A program made the translations under genes and the position numbers. The notes below the pieces were generated by a model that saw only the letters and a program-made list of their open reading frames with translations, made no database searches and was not told the DNA's origin. DNA of 64,000 nucleotides from Fragum whitleyi (taxonomy: Eukaryota; Mollusca; Bivalvia; Cardiida; Cardiidae): contig OX411545.1 of assembly GCA_948146395.1 (NCBI GenBank), positions 15,551,526 through 15,615,525 of the forward strand. Reading direction: 5' to 3'. This document shows, piece after piece, positions 21,587 to 34,400 of the stretch (the first letter of the stretch is position 1; the number at the start of each line of letters is the position of its first letter).

Positions 21587-22410
21587 AAAACAAGAGCCAT
21601 GTTGGACATGGACATAAGTCCCCTACCGGCTTTGTTTGTCTCAATGTTTTCCCACGCCAATTCTATCAGGGACGTCACAAGCAGGTCTTGTTTTGGAAAG
21701 GGTTAAACAAGACTTACATGAGTTGTTGTCTCTGCTGTGCCCACTATACAATTCATGCAAGCAATAGACAGATGCAAGAAATAGTATCAAAAAGAAATAG
21801 TATCAATAACAGTTACCTTGTCTGATCCAAGATGTTTTTCTTCAGTCTTGTTGGTAAGAAATGAGAACTTTCACTGGAGGTGATTAATACTGCTGCATCA
21901 CCACCCTGACATGGCTTATAAATTTTTTTACATTTTAAAACAGGTTTCATCAAGTTAGCTTGCTTAGTTATTAAGTTATTGCAGGATCCATTTTTTGCCA
22001 TATTTTCACTATTTCCGTTACCATAGCAACAACAATTTTAGTCTAAAAACAAAAATAAAATGATGTGCATAATCTACACATTGCCATATAGTCATATACC
22101 AAGTCTCATCAAACTAGCTTGCTTAGTTATTATCTTATCCCAGGATCCCATTTTTGGCCATATTTTCACTATTTCTGTAACCATAGCAACCTCAATTTAA
22201 GTCGAAAAACAAAAATAAAATGATGTGCATAATCTACACATTGCCATCTAGTCATATACCAACTTTCATCAAAAACGCTTGCTTAGTTATTAAGTTATCG
22301 CGGGATCCAGATTTGAGCGGACAGACGGACGGACGGACAGACGGACAGACGGAAGGACGGAGGGCAAACCTATAGTCCCCTCCGGTGTGAACACCGGTAA
22401 GGGACTAAAA
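21587..22410 (+). mobile_element. Pearl-like element inside GGH
   Basis: 5' end ACAAGAGCCATGTTGGACAT (also at 34234), then about 340 bp of unique sequence and two to three core units of 162 bp (landmark GCTTGCTTAGTTATTA at 21959, 22121, 22283). A GACGGACGGACGG tract (22320-22360) follows, then a 3' hairpin CTCCGGTGTGAACACCGG followed by TAAGGGACTAA. It lies downstream of GGH exon 8 in antisense and splits a copy of that exon (flanks AAAAAGTTGGCCAT and CTTACTTTCCATAAC). Confidence 0.85.
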
Positions 22411-22470
22411 AGTTGGCCATAAGGGACCACTCTTAAGACCTCAGGCCGAGGTCTCACAAGATAAAAAATT
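22411..22470 (-). pseudogene. Remnant of a further exon 8 copy, split by the element at 21587
   Basis: On the minus strand, AAGAGTGG followed shortly by ATGGCCAACTTTTT matches the end of GGH exon 8 up to the T-run where the pearl-like element begins. The other side of the element resumes with GGAAAGTAAGT, the splice donor. Confidence 0.6.
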
Positions 22471-22493
22471 GCCATAGATGCTATGTAACTTAC

Positions 22494-25400
22494 TTTCTCC
22501 CACAAAAAAGTTGGCCATGTATTGCGCCACTCTAACAGCTTCATGACGATGAGTCACATGATAATTTAAGTTCCATGTACCCATAGTCTTCTCTGGATGC
22601 CACTGTACTCCATAGATTGGGTAATGTCTACCTGAAATTATAACTTAACTCTCGTCAACCTGAACCCACTGAAATGCTATGGCAGAAGGTATAGACAAAG
22701 ATCAGAGTGCATATATATAGTCTGTATTTGAAGGATTTGAAGTCTATTCCTCATCAGATTTGCCTTTTCAACAAAACAAGATGGCAAATTGTCACAAGAT
22801 ATGCACATTTAAAAAACTGATAGATGTCAAAGTATGAAAAACAACAACGAAAAATAACAGAAAATTAAGCTATGTAGAGAAACAGTTCTTATGCACTGCA
22901 CTCTGTAATTATTTGAGAACATTACTGCCAATTTCAAGTCAATTAGAAATAAGGTTACAGAGTTATGCTTTGAACAAAGAAGTGACACCCCTGCCCCCAA
23001 GCTCCAACCAGTCACAAGTGATCACAGAATATAAAAAGAAAAAGAAGCATAAAGTAAAATTTGTAATAAGCGACCACAAACAGGACCACCAAAAAGCTGT
23101 TGTTAAATAAAATGGTTGCTGAATTTTTGGTCTTCTTTTCAATGTCTGAACAAATAATGATTGTTGAGCACAAAACAGTTGTAACTACCTATATGTTTAT
23201 AGGTAGTTACAACTGTTTGGTACTGAGCCTTTGATATATGTAGCAGAGCCTCTCATTAAAACCCATTCCATTTCTAATGGGAATGTGATGATTCCAATAG
23301 AACCCTGGGTTTCTATCAGAAATTTTACAGTATATATTTTCAGGCTTGTAATCTTACTTCAACAAAATGGGGTCAAAAGGACCCAAATATTGGGATCTTA
23401 GGGGTCCTTTCTAAAATTTGGGAGTCCACACTTAAGATAAAGACTATTGCTTTTGTGCACTAAACTAGTTTTTAGCTCCACTGGCCGAAAGGGCTATTGT
23501 CATGGCTGGGTGTCTGTCTTCTGTGTGTCAGTGTGCGTCCGTCTGTAAACTTTTACTTTAAAAATCTTCTGCTCATCAAGTACTGGATGGATTCTAATCA
23601 AATTTTACAGGAATATTCCTTGGGTGACCCTCTATCAGATTCTTTCAAAGAATTATAAATGGTTGAAAATCCTGGCTGTAGTGGGCATGGCTAATTTCCA
23701 TATATGGTAATAGGTGACTTTTCTCATAAACTAATTCACGGATATCAACCAAATTACACTGGAATGATCCTTGTGTGACACTTTATCAGTCTACAGACCA
23801 TTTTTGTGATCAGTTGAAAAATATGTATTTTATGGGCGGAGGTCATTTCTCTATATGTTATATAGTGAAAACTTTGAAAATCATTTTCTCAGAATCTAAC
23901 TAATGGATATCAACCATGTTTCACTGGAATGATTCTTAGTTGATCCTCTATCAGTCTACGAAAATATTGTGATCAAATGAAAAATATGTTTTTCATGGGC
24001 AGAGGTCATTTCTTCAGACTTAAAAACACTTTTTTACTTGAAATAAGCATTCACCAATTCATTTACTTCAATTCTTGTTTGAATAGCCTTATTATCCTCC
24101 AATAATCATTATCAGGATATTCAGGCCTGTGGAGCGAATCAGGCGCTCAAGCGCCTCTAGTTAGCTCCACTCAATCTATTTTCATGGCGGGGTGTCTGTT
24201 GTTTGCCCATGTTTGTGTGCATCCATATGTAAACTTTTCTTTACACATCTTCTCTTGCAATGTGTACCAGACCCAGTAAATCATTACACTATAGCTCTAA
24301 AGAGACTTCAAAGTGTTGTTTTCAGTCTAAGTAAGCTTTGTTTTATTACAGTCTGGAGATGTTAATAGCCAGTGGAGTGATAATGCCATCTTGAGCCTCT
24401 TGTTTGTATGAATTTAGTTAAAGGTAAAGAAGTAGTGGATAAATATTGACTATTTAGGATGCAAGTTCAGGAAAGAATTGGAGACTGTTTTTAACAGTCT
24501 TCAGTTCTTGTCTGAAGCTGATCCTAAGAGGGTCTTTGTGACTTGTATCAATTATTTTTGAGGGGCCTGGCTACCTATTTCAGAGTCTCAGACTTACAAA
24601 ACCTGCATCCCTTAACCCTTGTCGTGCTGAACCTGGAATATTCCTGCTTTGGTAGGAGGTATAGACAAAGATCAGCCTGCACCTATGTGCAGTCTGATCA
24701 AAGTCTACACCATCTTTTTGTCCCCTTTAAAGGCAGAGTTGATCATTGAATTAATTTTCAAAAAGAAAAATGGCCTATACCTTTGGATTTTACAGCTTTT
24801 GGTACTTTTATATGATTGCAATTTTGAAAGAGGATTCTAATTCAGCATGAAAAGGATTAAAACCATGATTTTATATGTTTTTCATACCTATTTAATAGCA
24901 TCCATTAAAGTGACCTTGAACAGGTTTAACAATGTTTCATGTGATGGCTCATCAATCTATATCAGACAAGAAATTTTTAATGGTTCTAATTCATAAAAGC
25001 TGTAACAGAGGACCTTGCTTAAAAATCAGCTTTTTTATAGAAGAAACTAGAGCTTGTCACTGAATGTGACTTAATACCCCCGCAAGTGCTTTCAGAGAAT
25101 GAGATACTTTGACAGAAGAGGCAAAAAATGCTTCAAATATAAAGATAACTCTTGGATTTGAAACTTAAACATGTGATAAATGTTTTCAAGCTATTGAAGG
25201 AAAACTGAAGGAGGAGTTTGTAACACAAAATTACTAGTATATGTGAACGAAAAAGAAAAAAATGCAGTAAGTGTAAGGGCAGATAATTCTTAAACCAGAA
25301 GGAGTTGGGACCTCATAATTGTGTCTTGCAAAACTTCAACGTGTGATAAATGTTTGTATAAAATTTCAAAGGTATTACATGAAAACTGATTAAAGGAAAA

Positions 25401-28400
25401 TTGAAGGAGGAATTTGGGAAACAAAATTACAAGTATACATGTTCAAATAGAAAAATTGTCTTAAGTTCAAGGGGAGATAAATCATAAACCTATGGCAGTT
25501 GACATTTGAAATTTGTGTCTTGCAAATCTTCAACGTGTGATAAATGTTTGTATAATGTTTCATTACTATAAAATGATAATTGCAGGAGGAGTTTGCGACA
25601 CAAAATTAAAAGTACATGGTAACAAAAAGGAAAAAATGTCAAAGTTCAAGGGGAGATAACACATGAAACTGGGGGAGTTGACACTTGAAATTTGGGTCTT
25701 GCAAAACTTCAACATGTGATAAATGTATGTATGATGTTTCATAACTATTGAATGAAAATTGAAGGACGAGTTTGCAACACAAAATTACGAGTAAATTGTA
25801 ACAAATAGGAAAAATGTATTAAGTTCAAGGGGAGATAAATCATCAACCTGGTGGAGTTGACACTTGAAATTAGCGTCTTGCAAAGCTTCAACTTGTGATC
25901 AATATTTGCATAATGTTTCATCACAATTGAATGAAAATTGAAGGAGGAGTTTGCGACACAAAATGAAAAGCACATGGTAACAGATAGGAAAAATTGTCAA
26001 AGTTCAAGGGTAAAAATTCATGAACCAGGGGGAATTGAGACTTGAAATTTGCGTCTTGCAAAACTTCAACATGTGATGAATGTTTGTACGATGTTTCATA
26101 ACTTTTGAATGAAAATTGAAGGAGGAGTTTGCAACACAAAATTATGAATACATGGCATCAAATAGGAAAAGTGTCTTAAGTTCAAAAGGAGATAATACAT
26201 GAACCTGGAAGAGTTGACACTTGAAATTTGCGTCTTGCAAAACTTCAACATATGATCAATATTGAATGAAAATTAAAGGAGGAGTTTGCAACACAAAATG
26301 AAAAGCACATGGTAACAAATAGGAAAAAATGTCTAAGTTCAGGAAAAATGTCTTAAGTTCAAAAGGAGATAATTCATGAACCTGGAAAAGTTGACACTTG
26401 AAATTTGCGTCTTGCAAAGCTTCAACTTGTGATCAATATTCTAATGATGTTTCATTACAATTGAATGAAAATTGAAGGAGGAGTTTGCGACACAATATTA
26501 TAAGTTCATAGTAAGAAATAGGAAAACAAGAGTGCCATCGTCACAAAATACGCCGCCACATTGCTGCTGTTTCACAGAAATAATTGTAGACACTACTTAT
26601 TTTGACAGAACCAAATTGAAAATGACCAAGTTTCATTTAAATCAAGACAAAAAGTTAGGAGGAGTTGCCTTCACATGGCTGCAATTTCAATAAGCCCCAG
26701 GCACTAAGTTTTAAGGGGGCATAATTCAGGGAAATAAATGAGCCATAAAATCCTTGATCCATGTACATCTTCAAATTATGGTGATGACATTGACCAAGTT
26801 TCATTTAAATAAAGACAAAAAGTAAGGAGGATTTGTGTTCAAAAGGCTGCAATTTCAATGAGCCCTAGATACTAAGTTTTTAAGGGGCATAACTCAGGCA
26901 AAAATCAACAAACCATAAAATCCTTCCTTCATGCACATCTACCAATTGAGGTGATAACATTGACCAAGTTTCAAGAAGATCCAGCCGGAAACTTAGGAGT
27001 TGCGTTGACAAGAAAAGTGGACCCAGAGACTAAGTTTTAAGGGGCATAACTTAGGCAAAAATCAATGAACCGTAAAATCCTTCCTTCATGAACATCTACC
27101 AATTGAGGTGATTACATAGACCAAGTTTCAAAAAGATCCAGCCAGAAACTTAGGAGGCGTTGCGTTGACAAGAAAAGTGGACCCAGAGACTAAGTTATCA
27201 AGGGGCATAACTCAGGCAAAAATTAACGAACCATAAAATCCTTCCTTCATGCACATCTACCAATTGAGGTGATAACATCGACCAAGTTTCAAAAAGATCC
27301 AGCCAGAAACTTAGGAGGAGTTGCGTTGACAAGAAAAGTGGACCCAGAGACTAAGTTATCAAGGGGCATAACTCAGGCAAAAATCAATGAACCGTAAAAT
27401 CCTTCCTTCATGCACATCTACCAATTGAGGTGATTACATTGACCAAGTTTCAAGAAGATCCAGCCAGAAACTTAGGAGGAGTTGCGTTGACAAGAAAAGT
27501 GGACCCAGAGACTAAGTTATCAAGGGGCATAACTCAGGCAAAAATCAACGAACCGTAAAATCCTTCCTTCATGCACATCTACCAATTGAGGTGATAATAT
27601 TGACCAAGTTTCAAGAAGATCCAGCCAGTAGTTTAGGAGGAGTTGCGTTGACAAGAAAAGTGGACGGACGTACGGACGGACGGATGGACGGACGGATGGA
27701 CGGACGGACGGACGGACGGATGGACGGATGGACGGACGGACAGACGGAGAAGATGACGCCAATATACGTCCGCCTCCGGCGGCGTATAATAAAAATGTCT
27801 AAGTTCAAGGGGAGATAATTCATGAACCAGGGGAAGTTGGGACCTAAAAATTGCGTCTTGCAAAACTTCAACATGTGATGAATGTTTCTATAAAGTTTCA
27901 AAGCTTTTGAAGGGAAACTGAAGGAGGAGTTTGCGACACAAATTTACTACTATATGTGTCCACAGACGGAGGGACAGACAGACAGACTCACGGACAGATG
28001 GACAGACTCACAGACAGACAGACAGGCTGATTCCAGTATACCCCCGAAAACATTCGTTTTGCGGGGGTGTAATTAATGTGGATAATGTAAAATTTGCTTA
28101 TTACAAGCAATTTATCCATTTTCAACAAAGATTTTCAAAGGTTTTGTTTGTGTGGGAAACTTGAATTTATCTTTGTGACCTTTAAAAAAAGTCTTGTAAA
28201 GATTCATGAAGATTGACCCAAATACTGGGGTCTTTCCAGCCAATTTTCTTAAATTTAATGTTTCAAATTTAAACACAGTAAGCAATAAGAATGTTGATCA
28301 ATACATTTATATCCGTTTAAAAGTGATCAAGATGTGTTTGTTAAACACAAATGCCCGTGATTAGCTATTTTTTGACAATTTGAACCTTGATAGATGACCT

Positions 28401-31400
28401 TCACCTTATGAGATGAACTTGGTCTTGGTTTTAGCAGATCCATATCAATGAGATCTATCACCATGCCAAATATCAGAACTGCATCTTAAATTGTCTTTGA
28501 GTATTGGCAATGTTAAGTATTTTTGTTAATAAAAGTTTCAATGACAGAAGGGAAAGATGGACAGACAGATAGAAAAACATCAGTAAAACATTGTGCCCCC
28601 AGTCTTATCAATGTGGAGGCAAAATCTTCAGTAAAAGCAGAATTGGACAAAGCAACAAAGCTTTAACTCACATTTTTACTAAGGAAACTAAGGCTTTAAG
28701 ATGAACATTATCTACAAGGGTTTTAATTTTCAAACAGAACAGAGAAAAAGTAATTTTTTTACCTTCAACAGTAGAAATAAATTCCAGCCCATTATCATCT
28801 ATATTTGTAGATAAAACTTGATAAAATTTGGGCAGTTTCTTGTCAGCTTTGTATGTCTGAAGTTAAACAAAATTTACTTTCATATTGTATTTCCTCTAAT
28901 AATAGTCCCTTCCCTAATATTAGCACCCCTATATTTTTTGCAAAGAAAATCCACTTCAAATGCCTTGATTTTAGGAACTTTTTGAGACTTCTTCTCTAAT
29001 TTGAGCTGAGTTTTCTCAAACAATCATTTTTATGATATGATTGTTTAGAGGAAATTCACCTCAAATTAAAGGGAAAAGGGCCTTAAAGACATCAATTTTA
29101 CTGGTTCTTTGAATCAGAAAATGCATACTACTGGTAAATAAAAGCTCCCTGACCTTGTTATGTATAGCTCAAGGGAGGGTTTATTAGGAGAAATATGGTA
29201 TGTACATTTGTCAAAGTGTTGCTCAAGTGACCACATCTTTCAATCAGCAACTTTCAATAAATATTATCATCAAAAAAGGGAAGGTTTTCCATGACCCCAT
29301 GTCACACAATGTCATTATCTAGAAGTTACAACAAAAATTAATTAAAACCTTCTTCATCTAATTTGAAAGGGGCCATAATATGTTAAAATGACCCCCACTT
29401 TTAAGGTGGGAAATATGCTGTAGATTAAAAATATTTTCTCATGCTCAACTGAGAATTTTTACAAATTTTGACTTGCAACATAGCTGCATACTCAAAGTTG
29501 CTTACATTGAGGAATAAAAACTGTTTTCAACCAATCACATTGTACTATATCTAATCATGATGGACATAGCTAAAATTGAATTATTTTAGAATATATGATA
29601 ATTTACGAACCCATTCTGGGCCGAAGGTTAACTTTTCTCATCCTTAATTGAGAATTTTCTCGATTTAGAATTCAATTAACTGCATGAGCATATTAAAAGA
29701 TAATATTATTAAGTTGTTGTAAATAACAACTTATTAATAGTAATACCTTTATTGTTCATATTTTTATATAAGTATCACAACAAAATTACAGCTTTAATCT
29801 CAAGTTGAAATTTGAGACAATATTGAGTAAAGAAAGAGAAAATTTTTATAACCTTATGTCCTAGTACTCTAATTGAGTTTAACTGGTGCAAAAATGTACC
29901 AAAGTTCTAACCTTTAATAAGACACCTCTTCTGTGAAAATTCTCTGTGACATTTTTTGTGGCAAGGAATGTCTGTACATCACTAGGGACATCTTTAAAAA
30001 GCCTGCTGTCTCTATATCCTGAAAAGTAACTCATAGGTATAAAATCTATGTTGAGATTTCCTTATCCGGTTTATTTTTCCTTTTCTTATAATGTTTTTAA
30101 AGGATAGCTTGTTGATAAAATAAAGCAAGAATTTTCACAAGAAGGTCATTTTTTTCCACAACACAGCTGAAATTCACAAAACCGAGACAATATGCATAAG
30201 GTTAGGTGACTAGGAACACTTTGTGAAAGTTTCATCCAACTTCATCCACAAATGAAGAAGGAGTTGCATGCATTCACAGGATTGTAACGTACAGACAGAC
30301 ATATGTACGTACTAACATTGGGACGGAACGACTGACAGAATATGGAGAAGATGATACCAATATACGTCCACCTTCTGTGGTGTATCCATTAGGTCCCTGC
30401 AAAATTTGATTTTCTTGCCTTCATATGAACTTAACTAAGAACTGCTTGAGCAGCTGATTTGCTCCACAGGCTTGAATCTACTGATATGATAAGAATTTCA
30501 GTGAATGAATGAATGAATGAATGAATGAATGAATGAATGAATGAATTAATTAATTAATTAATTAATTAATTAATTAATTAATTAATTAATTAATGGATGA
30601 CTTTTTATTTCAAATGAGTAAGTATTGTAAGTGTCACATGCTGAAATATTTCTACAAAGAAAAATTCAAAATTGATGAATAATGTCATTTACTCAATTCT
30701 GCCGTGAAAATAATAGAACTTCATGAAAGTGTCTTTCAGTGATCAATCAATCACTATCTAAAGTTTTGGCTAAATTTTTTTATCAAAATCAAAGGGCAAA
30801 AAGAACTGAAAGCACCAACTGTAGGTCAAGTTTTATCTGAAATTCTAAAACTGTTGACAATTCAGGTTTGGAAGTGAGAAACAGGTGGTGTAGACCAACA
30901 TCAGACTGCACTTATGTGCAGGCTGATGTTTGTCTATGGCTCCTGCCAAAGCAGGAATAATCCGGGTTCAGCATGACAAGGGTAAAGACATACAAAATTT
31001 GCCAAATGCTGGCTGACTGCAAAGTCCATATCGAATCTGAAGGTGATTGAGAAAATAAAAAAAAATCCCCAAGAGTTTTTTTTAAGCATTCTTTTAACCA
31101 AAAGCTTAAAATTTTCTGGGTAAAAGTTACATTGACACATCATTAAATTTATTGAGTCATTTATTTAACAGGGGTGAGGGTTTAATAGAGTCTTCAATTT
31201 TTCTGAAAACCTTGCAAAAAATGGTTGATTTTGACACCCAAAGAGGAAAGTAGGGGGTTGGGGGTTCTATTATAAACTTTTTTGGTACAGGTGACACCAT
31301 AATACACCACAAACACCATGTTAGTCATCTGGGCTAATATGGTCATAAAACTTTTTTTCATGCTGACCAATAATTTTCTCATTTTTACAATATAAAATAA

Positions 31401-34400
31401 TTGCAATCCAATAAAATAAAGAATTCTGATTGGTTTAAATCCTTTCAAGTGGGGAAATCCATTGCACTTTATTTCTGTATAAAATGCAATAGGTATTTCG
31501 GGAAACCCCCGAACTTCGATCTGCAAGTCCTGTGTTGTAGGAACTCGAATTAACCTAGTTCCCGATCATCAACGCAACATTTCTATTCAATCTATTATAA
31601 ATTAAGATATTTTCGAAAGAATTTACGATAACAAGCATGCAGCTCTGATTCTGTGCCGACGTAAACTTAGAAAACAGCAAGTCGACGAAGACCGTCAAGC
31701 AACCCTCTCAACTATGACAACTATCTCAAACACAGACTTACTTGGCAGAAACAAGCTTTTTTGTCATAAGTACCTCTACGATTTTTAATGTTGTCGTTTA
31801 TTTGTGTATCATTTGTTTTACTTTATGACATTTCACTTCGATAGCGAGATACATGTAAACAATACACGATCTAAAAACAAATCGTGTAATTCAGTTTTAC
31901 GCGGAGAAAGTAGACTTGAAGCTTTAATGTTTGGCCGAGTATTTTAATAGTTTCTTCGATCTAAATGATTGCAATTATAAGGGACGAGTGTCTTTTTCAC
32001 TGCGTTTATTGGGGTATAAAGTGCAATTGCCTTAGCACATGGCTTAAACATAACGCCCTACGGGCGTTATTTGCCATGTGCTAAGGCAATTGCACTTTAT
32101 ACCCCAATAAACGCAGTGAAAAAGACACTCATCCCTATAATAAATGTATGATTATAAAAGACAATATTAATAAGTTGTTATTTATAACTACTCATTACAA
32201 TATCTCTTATGGTCAAACATTTTTTCAAAAAATAGTATTATAACAGAATTATAGCTTCATTCTCAACTTGAAATTTGAGACAAAATTTCAGTTTTATACC
32301 CTTGGGTAAAGATCTTAATATTATCATTAATCTGATTAAAGGACACCATCATGATTATGTCAGGAATGGTTCATAGCCTTTCAAACATACAAATAAATCT
32401 CATTCTATTGTGCATGAAATAAATAAACAAGAGGGCCATAGTGGCCCTAGATCGCTCACCTGAGTTTACTGTTTGTTACTATTTGGAGAAAGGCTTTAGT
32501 TTAATGACAGGGCGGTAATAACAAATATCACAAATTCTTTCAGGTTGATGGACTAAAAATATGGCCTCTAGAGTGTCCGAAAGGTTTTTCAAAAATATGA
32601 CCCCCATGACCTAGTTTTTGACCCTACATGACCCAAATTCAAACTTGTCCGAGATTTCACCAATATAAAATTATTCTGACCAATTTTTAGGTTGATTGGG
32701 CTAAAAATATGGCCTCTAGAGTGTCCACATGGTTTTTCTAAGATTTGACCCCATGACCTAGTTTTTGACCCACCTTGACCCAAATTAGGACTCGTCTGAG
32801 ATTTCATCAAGAGAATAATTCTGACCAATTTTCAGGTTGATTGTGCTCGAAATATGACCTCTAGAGGGTCCACAAGGTTTTTCTGAGATTTGACCCTGTG
32901 ACCTAGTTTTTTTCCCCTTAACCCAAATTTGAACTTATGCGAGATTTCATCAAGATAATCATGCTGACCAATTTTCGGGTTGATTGGGCTTAATTTATGG
33001 AATCTAGAGTGTCAAATAGGTTATTCAAAAATTTGACCCTGTGACCTAGTTTTTCACCCCACTTGACCCAAATTTAAACTTGTCTGAGATTTTATCAAGA
33101 TAATAATTCTGACCAATTATCAGGTTGATTGGGCTAAAAATATAGCCTCTAGAGTGTCCACAAGGTTTTTCAAAGAAATTGACCCTGTGACCTAGTGTTT
33201 GACCCCACTTGACTCAAATTCAAAAATTGTCTGAGATTTCATCAAGATTATCATTCTGACCAATTTTTAGGTTGATTGGGCTAAAAATATGGCGTCTAGA
33301 GTGTCCACAAGGTTAACGTTGACGACGCATGACGGACATCAAGTAAACCCAAAAGCTAAAAACAGCCCTGTCTGCTTACATAGCTAGCTGAATGTAGTAT
33401 CATTATAAAATTAGAGAACCTTAAGCGTTTCCTTCTGATTTGACCGTGTTTTTTTTTAACCAAGAGTGAATTAAACTGTTCAAGGCTGACTGCTGTCAAT
33501 CATCCAATAGACTGACAAATAATTACTCCTTATAAATGGAGGACTGTTTTTTCCCTAATTTTCCCAATTGATTCAAGCATGTTCATAAATTGACAACTGA
33601 AACATTGAAACTACAGCTTGAATAAGCTGTAAATACAATGTGTAGGTTGTACATAATCATTATTTTTTAAAATTCCTTGACCATGTATTTTGAAGACAAA
33701 CAGCACTTAAATATCTGATGGAATTTGACAAGATCAAGGTGAAGGAGTGGGGCCAACTATGCAGTTACTTTCTTTATTACATAATAGCATTTCCTCACCT
33801 TTATAAAAATCAATAGGTACGGCATCATCAAATAGATGAACATCACTCATAGGATCAGTGTTGGCAGACAGTGTCATCAACATCTCAAAACCCAAACATG
33901 TACCCCAGATTGGGAAAAAATCACCTACATCATTCGCCTTTAATGAAAGATGTTCTGTTAAACTAAATTGTTTGAAAAAGTTAAAAATATTTCCAGGAGA
34001 ATTGTATCTATTGTAACTTGTTTGATTCCTTTTTCAAGACCAAGGTGGCAAATTGTCACCTGATAATATGCTTGTAACATAGCTATATGAAGAACAGCAA
34101 AGAGAAATAACTCAAAAATTAATGTAGGTAGAGTTACAGTTCTTGAGCACTACACTCTGTAATTATGAGAGGAATACAAGAGCCGTCAGAGACGGATTAT
34201 GCTCCCCGAATAAGGCATTGTCACAAAAACAAGAGCCATGTTGGACATGGACATCCCCCGCCAAGAAAGCTTGAAAGTAAACTGAAGCCTAAAAGATAAA
34301 AGATTCTTTTGTACTGTCAAAGATTTGCCTCCGATAAAATCTAAGTAATAAAAATTACAAAGTCTAAGTATCAAAAATAACAAAGGGTTTTAACTCCAAA

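Larger units (their letters stand above)
25048..28073 (+). mobile_element. Pearl-like element with ~180-bp core repeats, host of a nested element
   Basis: 5' end GAGCTTGTCACTGAATGTGA and CCCCCGCAAGTG. The core is at least eight units of 176-187 bp (landmark CTTGCAAAACTTCAAC near 25325, 25504, 25691, 25876, 26053, 26229, 26409, 27858). Then GACAGACAG tracts (27960-28022) and the 3' hairpin TACCCCCGAAAACATTCG / TTTTGCGGGGGTGTAATTAA. The 5' CCCCCGCAA word is complementary to TTGCGGGGG in the 3' hairpin. It lies in GGH intron 7 in antisense. Confidence 0.82.

Noticed and set aside
21823..21872. Possible last exon of GGH on the minus strand (KTEEKHL, or SSHFLPTR in another frame, ending at a GTAACT donor)
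   Set aside because: The first frame vaguely resembles the GGH C-terminus. No acceptor gives the phase required by exon 8, a frameshift would be needed, and the piece lies within the pearl-like element at 21587-22410.
27520..27901. Long open frames with Ser-Val-Arg-Pro / His repeats on both strands
   Set aside because: They are readings of a (GACG)n microsatellite; several overlapping frames give the same pattern.
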